Assembly: GCA_001692895.1 (NCBI GenBank)
Contig: KV748178.1
Location: 1-64,000 of the forward strand
Length of the DNA stretch: 64,000 nt
Origin: Cenococcum geophilum 1.58
Lineage: Eukaryota; Ascomycota; Dothideomycetes; Gloniales; Gloniaceae
Direction of reading: 5' to 3'
Both the position numbers and the translations under genes were made by a program. Below the pieces are notes generated by a model. It was not told the DNA's origin. It was given only the letters and a program-made list of their open reading frames with translations, and did no database searches. Within the stretch, counting starts at the first letter, position 1. Every line of letters starts with the position of its first letter. Shown here piece by piece: positions 47,201 through 56,639 of the stretch.

Positions 47201-47670
47201 AGTTATNGTTAGCTTAGAAAATATAAAGATAAATAGACCTAAGAAGAAATAGGACGACAAATAGGACGGCCCGTACCCTATACTCGCAGTATACTAAGGG
47301 GCAGTCGTAGTAGACCTCCTGGACCACATCCGAGTAAATAAATCCTTTTATATATCTAAGGTCCGCCTCTAGGCTACTAAAGAGATCTCTGGCTAAGTAA
47401 ATATTAATACTATAAAGCGCCGTAATATATAAGGACAAGTGGTAGAGAGAAATAATAACGGCAACATAGAAGACAAATAGGAGTTTAAGAAAATCCTTAA
47501 TATATATAACAAAGACCCCTAGGGCCTAACTTATAAGATTAAATGGAAATATTATAAGGACATAACCTAGCAGCTAGAGGAAGACCTAAAGGGTTGCGAA
47601 TAAGCTGTATAGCGCTTCTATAAGCAACACCCTAAGAAGCCAAAACCCCCAGACTGGGTATAAGATAAGG
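41230..47670 (+). pseudogene. Gypsy-2 degraded gag-pol with chromodomain
   Basis: Gag about 41230-42900 (interrupted by the 443-bp element) with a worn knuckle near 42830-42900. Protease motif VDSGSTIIAFTN at about 43350-43385 keeps Asp-Ser-Gly. Reverse transcriptase about 44700-45310: GLNTVTIKN, LLPLIYKTL, then TYLNNVLVFS, where the DD pair is now NN. RNase H about 45560-45900. Integrase about 46340-47120, with ILIIIDRLTK and later LKTDGQTKIINATV. Chromodomain near 47480-47620 (YKIKWKYYKD). Known role of chromodomains in such elements: tethering integration to H3K9-methylated chromatin. Many in-frame stops. Confidence 0.85.
41782..42224 (+). mobile_element. 443-bp short non-autonomous element, copy 1 (in Gypsy-2 gag)
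   Basis: Starts GTAACGTGGCCCGCC and ends ATATACTCTTAC. Flanked by a perfect 7-bp duplication AGAACCT (41775-41781, 42225-42231). About 100 bp at each end (41782-41881 and 42126-42224) is the same sequence in the same direction, with about 244 bp between. No coding frame. Copy 2 at 56122-56564 has the same length in opposite orientation. Read in that orientation, the interior has GGTTTAATCCC, close to a tRNA B box (GGTTCGATCCC) after CG-to-TA change, and the terminal repeat has TGGCCGTATGGCG, loosely A-box-like. Confidence 0.85.
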
Positions 47671-47722
47671 AAAAGTTACGCTAAGGTTACGGCCGACCAC
47701 CATATTAAAATTTGTGGTGGTT

Positions 47723-47924
47723 AAGATGTTATAGAACTTTAACCGGCGGTTAAAGTTATCTAATTAGCCAAATTCTTGCTAAGAAACGCCACGTGGACTA
47801 ATTTGGGTGGTGGTATAGAGTTCTACCAACCTTACTCACTAAACTAACTAATTAGGATTTCCCATGCCCGGCATAGAAAATCGCCATTAGCTTAGTTAAG
47901 GGCAGTAAGCGGAACTAATATCTT
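47723..47924. mobile_element. 202-bp MITE-like element, copy 2 (in Gypsy-2)
   Basis: AAGATGTTA...TAATATCTT; perfect 23-bp palindrome at 47735-47757 (core CCGGCGG). Same length and layout as the copy in Copia-1 at 35841-36042, with both palindromes (the second, about 47857-47882, less exact) in the same places. Confidence 0.8.
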
Positions 47925-48014
47925 TGTGGTAAAAAATAGGCAACCCTATACACTACCTATTTTTTAAGTTATCTATTTGGTTTAGGGACTAAACTATCTA
48001 GGAGAGAGAAGTAC

Positions 48015-48201
48015 TATTACGGCACTAACCTAACGCATACTGTTTTATACTATTTTGTACTATTTTCTACTGTTAGCTGGCCCACCACTAGTGACTTGGC
48101 GGCCGGCCCTACTATTTATATACAATACCCCCTTTCCACCTTCTTCCCCTCTTTATACCACAACGTAGTTATTTAGTCTACTTTATTGCAGCACTGTGAC
48201 A
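48015..48201 (+). repeat. Gypsy-2 3' LTR
   Basis: 187 bp; first dinucleotide now TA instead of TG, consistent with G-to-A decay; ends TGTGACA before the GGAAC duplication. Confidence 0.9.
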
Positions 48202-51200
48202 GGAACCAGCGAACTAGTTCGCAGATCGGATATTAAGGACGATAATTTTAACGTAGGCGAAACATTTCGTGACGATAAGGTAATAAGAGCAGTTTACTAG
48301 GAACATATAGCCATTAGAGATATTACACCAGAGGTAAAAAATAATTCCACTACAGAATAGGGAACATTAGTAGGGATTAAGACCCTACTAGACACGATAT
48401 CTATCGCTTTACGAGATATAAGAGAAGTAGGATAGTAAACTACTTTAGCACTTAATAAAGGCAAAAGGCTAAAGGCTTAATATTCTTAAGATGAGATAAG
48501 AGATAACTAAGATTCTTAAAGTAAGATAAGGTAAGCTTAAGGACCTATAACGGACGATAACCGATAGAGCAGAGTAGTAGCTTAGTTTAAAGATATACGA
48601 ATAAGCTCGGGATAGAGTTTCCTATAGGTATAAGATTCTTAAGATAAAATAAGTGAGATTTAAGACTCTTAAGATAAGATAAGGACACTAAGTAAGCCTA
48701 GTTGGACTAAAGCTAGAGTAAGGCTTAAGTTAGAAGCAAGCTTAGGATTAAAGAATCCAAGGGACTAAGAATTCGGAGTATAAATTAGGACACCTATAGA
48801 TAAGAAGCAAGAAGCTTCTTTATAGATTAGAGAATCTGCAATATAAATAGTAACTAGACTAAGGGACAGATATATGGACCTAAAGGACTTACTAGGAGAA
48901 CGTAGTGTTCGGCCTAAAGATTAAAAGGTTAATACTAAGATTAAGAAGCAAGATGACTTTAAGGATCCACTTATAAGACGCGAAAAGAAAGAAACTATAG
49001 AGGAATTTAGAGCGTAAATTACCTTATAGCAAGAACAGAAACTAGATAAGAAATCTAGTATATTAGGACGTACTAAGGATAGAGCGCTAGTATAAAGAAT
49101 CACTAATAGGCTAAGGGCAGGCACATTAAGAGCTAAGTGGCTTACCGAACTAGAATAAGAAGAGGATTTAGGAATTCTAACTAGGTTTAAGGAACAATAT
49201 ATAAAGGGCTGTTACAACGCAGTAATAAGAAGATACTTCCTTACGGATAAGCTATATATACTCTAGCAGCTATACTAAAAGTAGTATAGGCAAAGGCACA
49301 ACGATAAGTAGGAAGATTTCTATATATAGTTAGATGAGAAAGTTATCTAGGACCACCCGATTATAGAAAAGGCTATAACTTATATTAAAGGAGCCTTAAT
49401 TATAATATTAAAGGATTTAGAGGAATAATTAGAGGACTAGAGAAGCGAGTAATGCATCTTAGTACCTATAAACGAAGTTATAACGTTTAGATTAACACAA
49501 TAAAGGTTTAAACTTAAGGATAAAGACGAGCTAAGAGTTAACCTAAAGCACCTAGCATACTATACGCTATTATGGATTATATACGTAAACGATATATATA
49601 ATATGCATAAGAATCTAAAGAAAAAAATCGGAAATACCCTATAAGGATATATTAGATAACAGATAAGTAATAATATAGGAATGCTAAGTATATACATAGC
49701 TGGCATCTAGCGGAAGTTTAGGAGTTAGGAGACTTAATATTTTAACCAGAAAGATTCCTTATAGAAGAATACTTAGATAAATAATAGTGGTAGGAATGCC
49801 TAAAGAATATATATCTATAGTATATTAAAGACAAAAAGCAAACTAGGTATTAGCCAAAGAATGAGTTAAGTATAATAGGATTAAGTAGCTAATAGTTAGG
49901 AAAAGTAGAGGCCTATAAAACTAGAGGGAGCCAGTAGTAGAGCCTTAGACCTTTAAAGGAATTTAAGGACAATACCTAAATTTACAAGTTAAATGGCAAG
50001 ATTAGCAGTTTAAAGCGCTAATAGATAGTAGAGTAATAAGGAACCATATCTTACTAGTAGCAGTTAAAAGAATAGGACTACCTTACAGATAGAAGGAGCA
50101 ACCTTACCTATTAGTTACAATTTTAGGAGATCTAATAGCCTATAGAGGAGGGATTATTAGTCTTAAAACAGGACCTATTTAGCTAACTATTAAAGGAAGA
50201 CAAGTTAAGATGTCTTTTAATATCCTACTATTAGGATAGGACAAGGCAGTACTAGGAATGCCTTAGTTATAAGAATACAATCTAAGGATTAATTGGATTA
50301 CAGGTTAGGTTAATATTAGAGATACTTAACGCCATAAAACGTAATAATAGGCTAAGTTAGTATAGTACTAAGTCAGAGCGATATATAAAGAGACTAAGCG
50401 AGGCTTAAGTTATATACTAAAAAGATACTATAAGTATAGCAAGAAACTATAGTTACTAAAAAGTAAGAAGCTATTAGAGTATATAGTATAGAACTATAAA
50501 ATAGAATTAGAACTAGGAATAAGTCTAAGGTTCTTTCTAATTTATAAACTTACTAAAGAAGAAGGTAGAGCACTAAAAGAGTTTATCTAGGAAAACTTAT
50601 AAAAGGAATATATTAGACCATCGCAGTTATTAGCGGGATATCTAGTACTATTTGTACTAAAGAAGAACGGCAAACTAAGACTATATATTAACTATAGACA
50701 GTTAAACAGTATTACTAGAAAGGATAGGTATCCTTTACCCTTAATTAGCGAAATCTAAGATAGAATAGGTAACGCGCAAATCTTTACAAAGATAGATCTA
50801 AGATAGGCGTACTATTAGATTAGGATTAAGGAAGGCAATAAATAGAAGGCAGCCTTTAGGTTAAAGGAAGAACTATATAAACCATTAGTTATGCAATTCA
50901 GGCTTATAAACGCACTAGTAATATTTTAGAAGCGTATTAATCATATATTAGGAGAACACTTAGATAAATTTATTATGGTATACTTTAATAATATTATTAT
51001 CTACTTAATAACTAAGGAAGAACACAGGGAATATGTTAAATGGATTTTAAGGAGACTACAGAAAGAATAGATGCTAGTAGTAATTAAGAAATACGAATTC
51101 TTTACCAGGAAGACCGATTTTATTAAATTTATCATTAAACTAGGCCAGCTTAGTATAGATTTAAAGAAGATTAAGGCTATAGCGAATTAGTAAGAACTAG

Positions 51201-54020
51201 AGAACGTTACACAGTTAAGATTATTTTTAGGGTTTTGCAATTACTATAAAAGGTTTATAGCGCAATAGTTAAAGGATATTAAGCCATTTACGCGATTAAT
51301 AAAGAAAGAAGAACTATAGGTATGGGGAAAGGAGCAAAAGGAACTCTTTAAAAAAGTTAAAGAGTTATTTACCTAAAAGCTAGTTCTTAAGATCTATTAA
51401 CTAGGACTAGAGACGGTTATAGAAATAGATGCATTAGATTATATACTAGGGGCATACTTTATACAGAAATATTAAGATGGATGGCACCTAGTGGTATACT
51501 ATAGTTGGAAGATAATACCACTAAAGTTAAACTATAATATTTACAACAAGGAGTTATTAGGTATAGTTATAGCATTAAAGAAATAAAAAGCATTCTTATA
51601 AGGTATAGAAAAACTATTTATAGTTAAGATAGATTATAAGAACTTAACAGGATTCCTAATAATAAAGGAACTTAACCAAAGATAGGTTAGATGGGCAGAG
51701 ATGCTTATAAAATACTATTTTAAGATTTAGTATACTAAGGGTATAGATAATATAAGAGCAGACGCTTTAAGTTAAAAGGCTAAACTATAAAATAATAAGA
51801 AGCCATTAGGGGCTTTACTGCGAAAAGATATAGACGGATTGATTAGGTATAATTATCCGAAGATTATAGCAACTTAAGAAGAACTAGATAAGATCTATAA
51901 AATACCAGAAAGCTTTTAGGTATAAAGGATTCTAAAAGCATAGCTAGAAGATCTATAGACGGATATATATAAGAATTAAGAAGTAAAGTATATCCTAAGA
52001 AGCATAGCAGAGTAATTTATAGAAGAATTCTATAAGGGATTAACTTAAGGATATAATAGAGCTACGGGCTTAGTATTAAGACTCTAAAAGAAGTATATTA
52101 TTAATAGAATCTAAAATATTATAAGAAAAGTAATAAAGGAGTATCTAGATTGCTAAAGAAATAAACTAATAAGGTATAAGCTATATGGAGGGCTANAACC
52201 TATTAAAACACTAGAGAGACTATAGGAGGTCATATTATAGGACTTTATTATTAAGTTACTAAAATTAAGAGATTCTACTACCGGATAAGATTATAACGTA
52301 ATCTTAGTAATAGTAGATAAGCTTATAAAGTAGGGATACTTTATAGCATATATAGAAGAAATCTTAGCGGAAGATGTTACTAGAATCTATATTAAAGAAG
52401 TGTTTATAAGACATAGAGCACTAAGTAAGATTATATCGGATAGGGATCTAAGATTTATAGCAGTATTTTAGGAGGTATTCTTAGCGGAGTAAGGAGTTAG
52501 AGCAGTAACTTCTACCGTATATTATCTGCAGACAGACGGTTAAACGGAAAGATTAAATTAGACACTAGAATAGTATCTAAGGCATTATATTAATTATGCA
52601 TAGAATAATTAGGTATTGCTATTACTAGTTATATAGTTTATATATAATGCAACGCCATAGGAAGGTATAGGTATATTACCATTTAAGGCAAATTATAGAT
52701 ATGAGCTAAGAACATCGTTATTATTACGGCAAGTAAAGAAAATAAGTAGCACAGCTAAAGAAAGAATAAAGACGTTAATAAATCTTTATATAGACCTTAT
52801 AGAATTAGTAAAGAAGGTATAAAAGAGAATAAAAAGGTACTATAATACTAAGAGATCTAAGGGACCAGATCTTAAGGAGGGATATAAAGTATAGCTACTA
52901 TACAAAAATTTTAAGAGTTGATAACTAAGCAAGAAGTTAGACTATATTAGACTAGGACCTTTTAAAGTTATGCAAAGAATTTCACTAGTTACGTTTAAGT
53001 TAAACCTACTAGCTAAAATAAAGATCTACCTTATATAGTATATTATAATACTAAAGCCAGCATACGGAAATATTAAGCCACTAGTTTACAATGCAGACAC
53101 GTATAAAGGATAGGAAGAAGATAAATAGCAAGTTTTAAAGATTATTAGTTATAAGGACATTAACAATAAAATATAGTATAAGGTTAAGTGGATAGGCTAC
53201 ACTAAGACTACCTAGGAGCCACTAGAGAATTTAAAGAACGCTATAGGAAAGGTATAGGAGTATTAGAAGAGATTAGGTTAGGCAGTATTAATAAAGAAGA
53301 ATTGCTAAAGAATAAGTTACCTAAGGGGGACCTAAGAAGAGCAGTTACTGAACTACTTAGATCTATTTCCTTCTCTATTAGAAGAGAATCCGTTCTTTTA
53401 TTACTAAGTTCCTATAAACCTTATTCCATAAATTTCTACTCCTTAAAATAAACCTTTTATAAACCTTCTTAAGACGGATTAACCGAGCGGACGCCGTAAG
53501 ACGAGACTTAAGGGCCCGTTACTAAGTATCGGCAGCCTCCTATTTTATATTACAAGAACGGCGTAACTCCGCTAGAGTAATAAACAGTTTATTATCTAGC
53601 CGCGTAGTAGTAGATTAAATATAAGACCCTAAGACAAATTAATTAGGGAACTAGACAACTATTAAAAGTAATAAGTCGCGTATATTTAGTATTAGAGATA
53701 AAGTAAACGTTACAGAACAAACAAATATTCGCTTTAGTGCACTCTAAGTAAAAAAACGGTTATCGCGAAGATAGACTTGCCAACGCAATATAAACTAACC
53801 CCTCTTTTAAGCAGTAAGAATACGGAGATAGTATAATCTCACTAAGAGACAATATCACAGTAATGGTGCGAATGCGACGAGCAGTCAAAGAAGAAGAAAT
53901 TACTTTAGGTATAATAAGTAATAATATTAACTAAATTAATTAGACGGATATTACACCTCTAGTAAACAACTTAGAGATATTAGGAATCTTTAAGGATAAA
54001 GATAAAAAGGAGGGAGATAG

Positions 54021-54444
54021 TGTTACGGACGCTTTAAGTACAATGCTATAACTACTTAGGGAAGAGTTAGAAGAAGCTAGTTAGTTAATTTAGGTACGGT
54101 CTAGAATGGCACTAGTAGAGCTATATAACGGGGAATAGTAACTAAGGTTATATAACGTAATCTATATAATTTATAAGATCTATATAATCCGTAATAGAGT
54201 AGATAGAGCACATATATATTATATATAAGAAGGATTTTATAGGAGTACGGTTGTGTATTTAAGGACCCTTAGTCCCTACCTAGATAGTTCCTTCCTTATA
54301 GTAATTCTTAGAATATAATTAAAGTTAATCTGTTAGGCAACCACTCTACTAGTTATTATTACGTTGTTAACTTTAACTTACATCACCTACATACCTAGCC
54401 TATTAATGAGCCTATTGTAGTTTCTGCTATAAGGTTCCGTTACA
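54021..54444 (+). repeat. Gypsy-1 3' LTR
   Basis: 424 bp; carries about 73 bp of AT-rich sequence not in the 5' LTR, with a repeated TCTATATAAT motif. Confidence 0.9.
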
Positions 54445-55114
54445 TCTTGCCTTAAATAAGCGTCTTTCCTAGCAAATAAACTATCTTAATTGGGAACTAC
54501 TCTATGTGCCTATTAATCTTCCTACCGCTAAGCTCTTTGTATTTATTAATAGATTGTTTATAAATAATAAAGATTTTAGCTCCTAGCTAGGATATAAGAT
54601 TATTATTATAAATAAATCTACTAGAGAGAATAACTTTATAATCTACGGTAACCTTATCTATTAGAGTTTAACTAAGGGTAAGTATATTACTTAAAGCGTT
54701 CTAGCGTTAAAGATATATAGAATGGTCGGCGGAGTTAATATAGCAATTATAATTGGAACTACCCTAAAGATAATTATAGATTAACTCGAACTTCCTATTA
54801 TCCCTATAATCATATATACTAACTTATACTCCCTCTATAAGTGTTTAGTTAAGCTTAGTACTATAAAGGAAAAGCGCCTTATAATCGATATTATAGCACT
54901 TTAATAATCCTATAAACGGCAAGAGCTCTTTAAGATTTAATGGATTAACGGCCAAGATAACCTAGCAGATGTAATAACAAAGGTAAACCCAAATAAGGCT
55001 CTAGAGACATTAATTAATATAAATACTCTACGTATATAAGTTAAAGGTTAGGTTAAAAGGGAGTAGGAGTAAGACTTATATTATAATAGTAATAGTTAAT
55101 AGGCACGTACCATG

Positions 55115-55245
55115 CGCTATTATAGCTTAGCAGAATTTAGCAGAAGTCTATAGCTTAGCAGAATTTGGCAGAAGTCTATAGCTTAGCAGAATTTGGCAGA
55201 ATTTTATAGCGTGGCAGAATATAGTAGATTGCGGCAGATTATAGT
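55115..55245 (+). repeat. Minisatellite GGCAGAATTT in Copia-2 3' region
   Basis: Tandem variants of TAGCTTAGCAGAATTTGGCA, roughly 28-bp period, three full copies and worn ones, between pol and the 3' LTR. Confidence 0.75.
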
Positions 55246-55372
55246 AAATTGCGGTCTTATAACTAGGCTTAATTGGTAGGCGTATATAAGGTATTATAGG
55301 GTGGTCCTATAACACTACGCTAGACAAGCAGTATTTGTATATAAATGGCAACCATAAAAGAAGAGTTGCCAG

Positions 55373-55537
55373 TGTCGGGAATGAGGCAAGCGGTCGTCAC
55401 GTGTCGCCGCGGCACTAGCGTGGCGAGGAGTCTTAAGCTCCTCGCCCTTCCTTATTCCAACAACAAGCTTTATTAACCAACATCACTATAACCTACTCAA
55501 GTAGTCGTTATTAGTGAGTCACCCTGTGTGACCAATA
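55373..55537 (+). repeat. Copia-2 3' LTR
   Basis: 165 bp, same length as the 5' LTR; followed by GTATA. Confidence 0.9.
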
Positions 55538-55604
55538 GTATATAATAATATTAAATAGTATATAATAGTATAATAGGTGGCAGAATATGGTAAAACTTAG
55601 TAGG

Positions 55605-55775
55605 TGTTGGTATATATGCTTTAATCAACGTGCATAAATATTACTATATTACAATACGTATGCGGTGTTAGTTATTAGATAATTACTTATTTTCTAATAT
55701 AGTGTTAATAGTATATATACGCGTCTCACGTAGATCACGTGCTCTATACACGTAATATAAATATATATACCAACA
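55605..55775 (-). repeat. Copia-3 3' LTR
   Basis: 171 bp, includes GTAGATCACGTGCTCTATAC; pairs with 61946-62116. Confidence 0.9.
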
Positions 55776-55904
55776 CTAGAATAACTCTAAAAAGAAACTA
55801 AATTGTGCTATTCCCGTTGTTTGTAGCATATACGCAATAACTAGCTCTTCCGTCTATAACACGCAATAGCTATAATGGCGCTAGGGCCCGTTACATACTA
55901 TATT

Positions 55905-56095
55905 CCGCCAACTTTTGCTATACTACTAAATTCTGCCAAATTCTGCCATATTGCCGAATTCTGCCAAATTCTACTAAGTTGCTAAATTCTGCCGAATTCT
56001 GCCGTGTTGTTAAATTCTGCTAAATTCTGCCGTGTTATTAAATTCTGCCAAATTCTGCTATATTGCCGGATTCTGCTAAATTCTGCTATATTACT
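55905..56095 (-). repeat. Minisatellite GGCAGAATTT in Copia-3 3' region
   Basis: On the + strand AATTCTGCCAAATTCTGCC with spacer TGTTG/TATTG/TATTA, about 8 worn copies; in the sense of Copia-3 it reads GGCAGAATTTGGCAGAAT, the same motif and same position in the element as in Copia-2. Confidence 0.75.
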
Positions 56096-56121
56096 GGCCC
56101 TAACTTTACTAGCGCCTTAGT

Positions 56122-56564
56122 GTAAGAGTACATATATTAGATCCCGCCGCGCTTGCGATCAATATCGCAAGCACTCCGTGTCTTTTTGGCCGAATAGCGA
56201 CGTTAGGGCGGGAAACGTTACAATTATGCTTGCGAACTTACTAGGGCCAGGTGTCGTGGGTTTAATCCCCATCGGTCACTTCGCTCTAGTACAGTCTAAC
56301 ACACATCCGTGCGATAAGGCGGGTTGGCTAAGTCCAATCGCTTACATTACTAGGGACTAACTAATATAGTGATACTCTTGGCGTTTAATCCCTGTGGCCC
56401 GGAATGGGTGCACAGAGGAATCCCTGCGAGCGCTCGGGGACGAGCGCGCAGAGGAGAGGGCAATTGTAAGAGTATATATATTAGGTCCCGCCGCGCTTGC
56501 GACAAGTTCGCAAGCACTCTCAGTCTTTTTGGCCGTATGGCGACGTGGAGGCGGGCCACGTTAT
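56122..56564 (-). mobile_element. 443-bp short non-autonomous element, copy 2 (in Copia-3)
   Basis: Reverse orientation to copy 1, exactly 443 bp. The ~100-bp terminal direct repeats are at about 56122-56220 and 56465-56564. Flanks CCTTAGT and ACTTAGC share CTTAG and are a decayed duplication. Retains more CpG than copy 1, including GCTCGGGGACGAGCGC inside. Confidence 0.8.
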
Positions 56565-56639
56565 ACTTAGCAGCCCCTATGTCTACCTTTAGTAACACTA
56601 AACTAAAGTTAAATCTATTTGCTTAACCCACTCTACAGC

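Larger units (their letters stand above)
40849..48201 (+). mobile_element. Gypsy-2 chromodomain LTR retrotransposon, nested in Gypsy-1
   Basis: 7353 bp with 187-bp LTRs at 40849-41035 and 48015-48201 and a perfect 5-bp target duplication GGAAC (40844-40848, 48202-48206). It interrupts the Gypsy-1 polyprotein after the zinc knuckle. GGAGAGAGAAG just before the right LTR is a likely polypurine tract. It contains a 443-bp short element in gag and a 202-bp short element in the 3' non-coding region, so it was present before those inserted. Confidence 0.93.
39700..53300 (+). pseudogene. Gypsy-1 degraded gag-pol with C-terminal chromodomain
   Basis: In two parts around Gypsy-2. Left: Gag about 39720-40330 (FLIQMHFKVAQERAKLVIPM, later FIFLSWNGFIEQLIQIFGDL) and a zinc knuckle-like NCGKxGYFIRDYK near 40600-40645. 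Right, from 48207: protease KALIDSRVIRNHI near 50015-50050; reverse transcriptase about 50560-51180 with [23 protein letters not shown] and the catalytic box read as MVYFNNIIIY (YxDD altered to FNN); RNase H about 51410-51780; integrase about 52180-52760 including YYLQTDGQTERLNQTLEQYL; and a chromodomain near 53090-53250 (YKVKWIGYTKTTQEP). Domain order RT-RH-IN-chromo marks a chromovirus-type Gypsy. Catalytic Asp codons have been altered and stops are frequent. Confidence 0.85.
39190..54444 (+). mobile_element. Gypsy-1 chromodomain LTR retrotransposon, nested in Copia-2
   Basis: LTRs 39190-39540 (351 bp) and 54021-54444 (424 bp), both starting TGTTACGGACGC; 5-bp target duplication TCTTG at 39185-39189 and 54445-54449. 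The purine tract AAAAAGGAGGGAGA lies just before the 3' LTR. Split by Gypsy-2 at 40849-48201; its own DNA is about 7.9 kb. The right LTR has about 73 bp more than the left (about 54150-54222). The stretch 53340-54020 between the end of pol and the purine tract is a long non-coding tail. Confidence 0.92.
28123..55537 (+). mobile_element. Copia-2 LTR retrotransposon, split by two insertions
   Basis: Outer element of the nest. 165-bp LTRs at 28123-28287 and 55373-55537 start TGTCGGGAATGAGG. Flanks GTATG (28118-28122) and GTATA (55538-55542) are a 5-bp target duplication differing by one G-to-A. Its own sequence is in three pieces: 28123-30298 (LTR and gag), 36342-39189 (protease, integrase, start of reverse transcriptase) and 54445-55537 (end of pol, 3' non-coding, LTR). 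Without insertions and duplicated targets it is about 6.1 kb, matching Copia-1 (6.04 kb). Gag can be read at about 28710-29050 and 29440-30230. Reverse transcriptase reaches about 39185 and RNase H resumes at 54450 (KRLSxQINYL). Pol is full of stops. A minisatellite lies between pol and the 3' LTR. Orientation is +. Confidence 0.9.

Noticed and set aside
56122..56564. Functional tRNA gene
   Set aside because: Only a B-box-like and a weak A-box-like string are present; no cloverleaf with acceptor and anticodon arms could be built.
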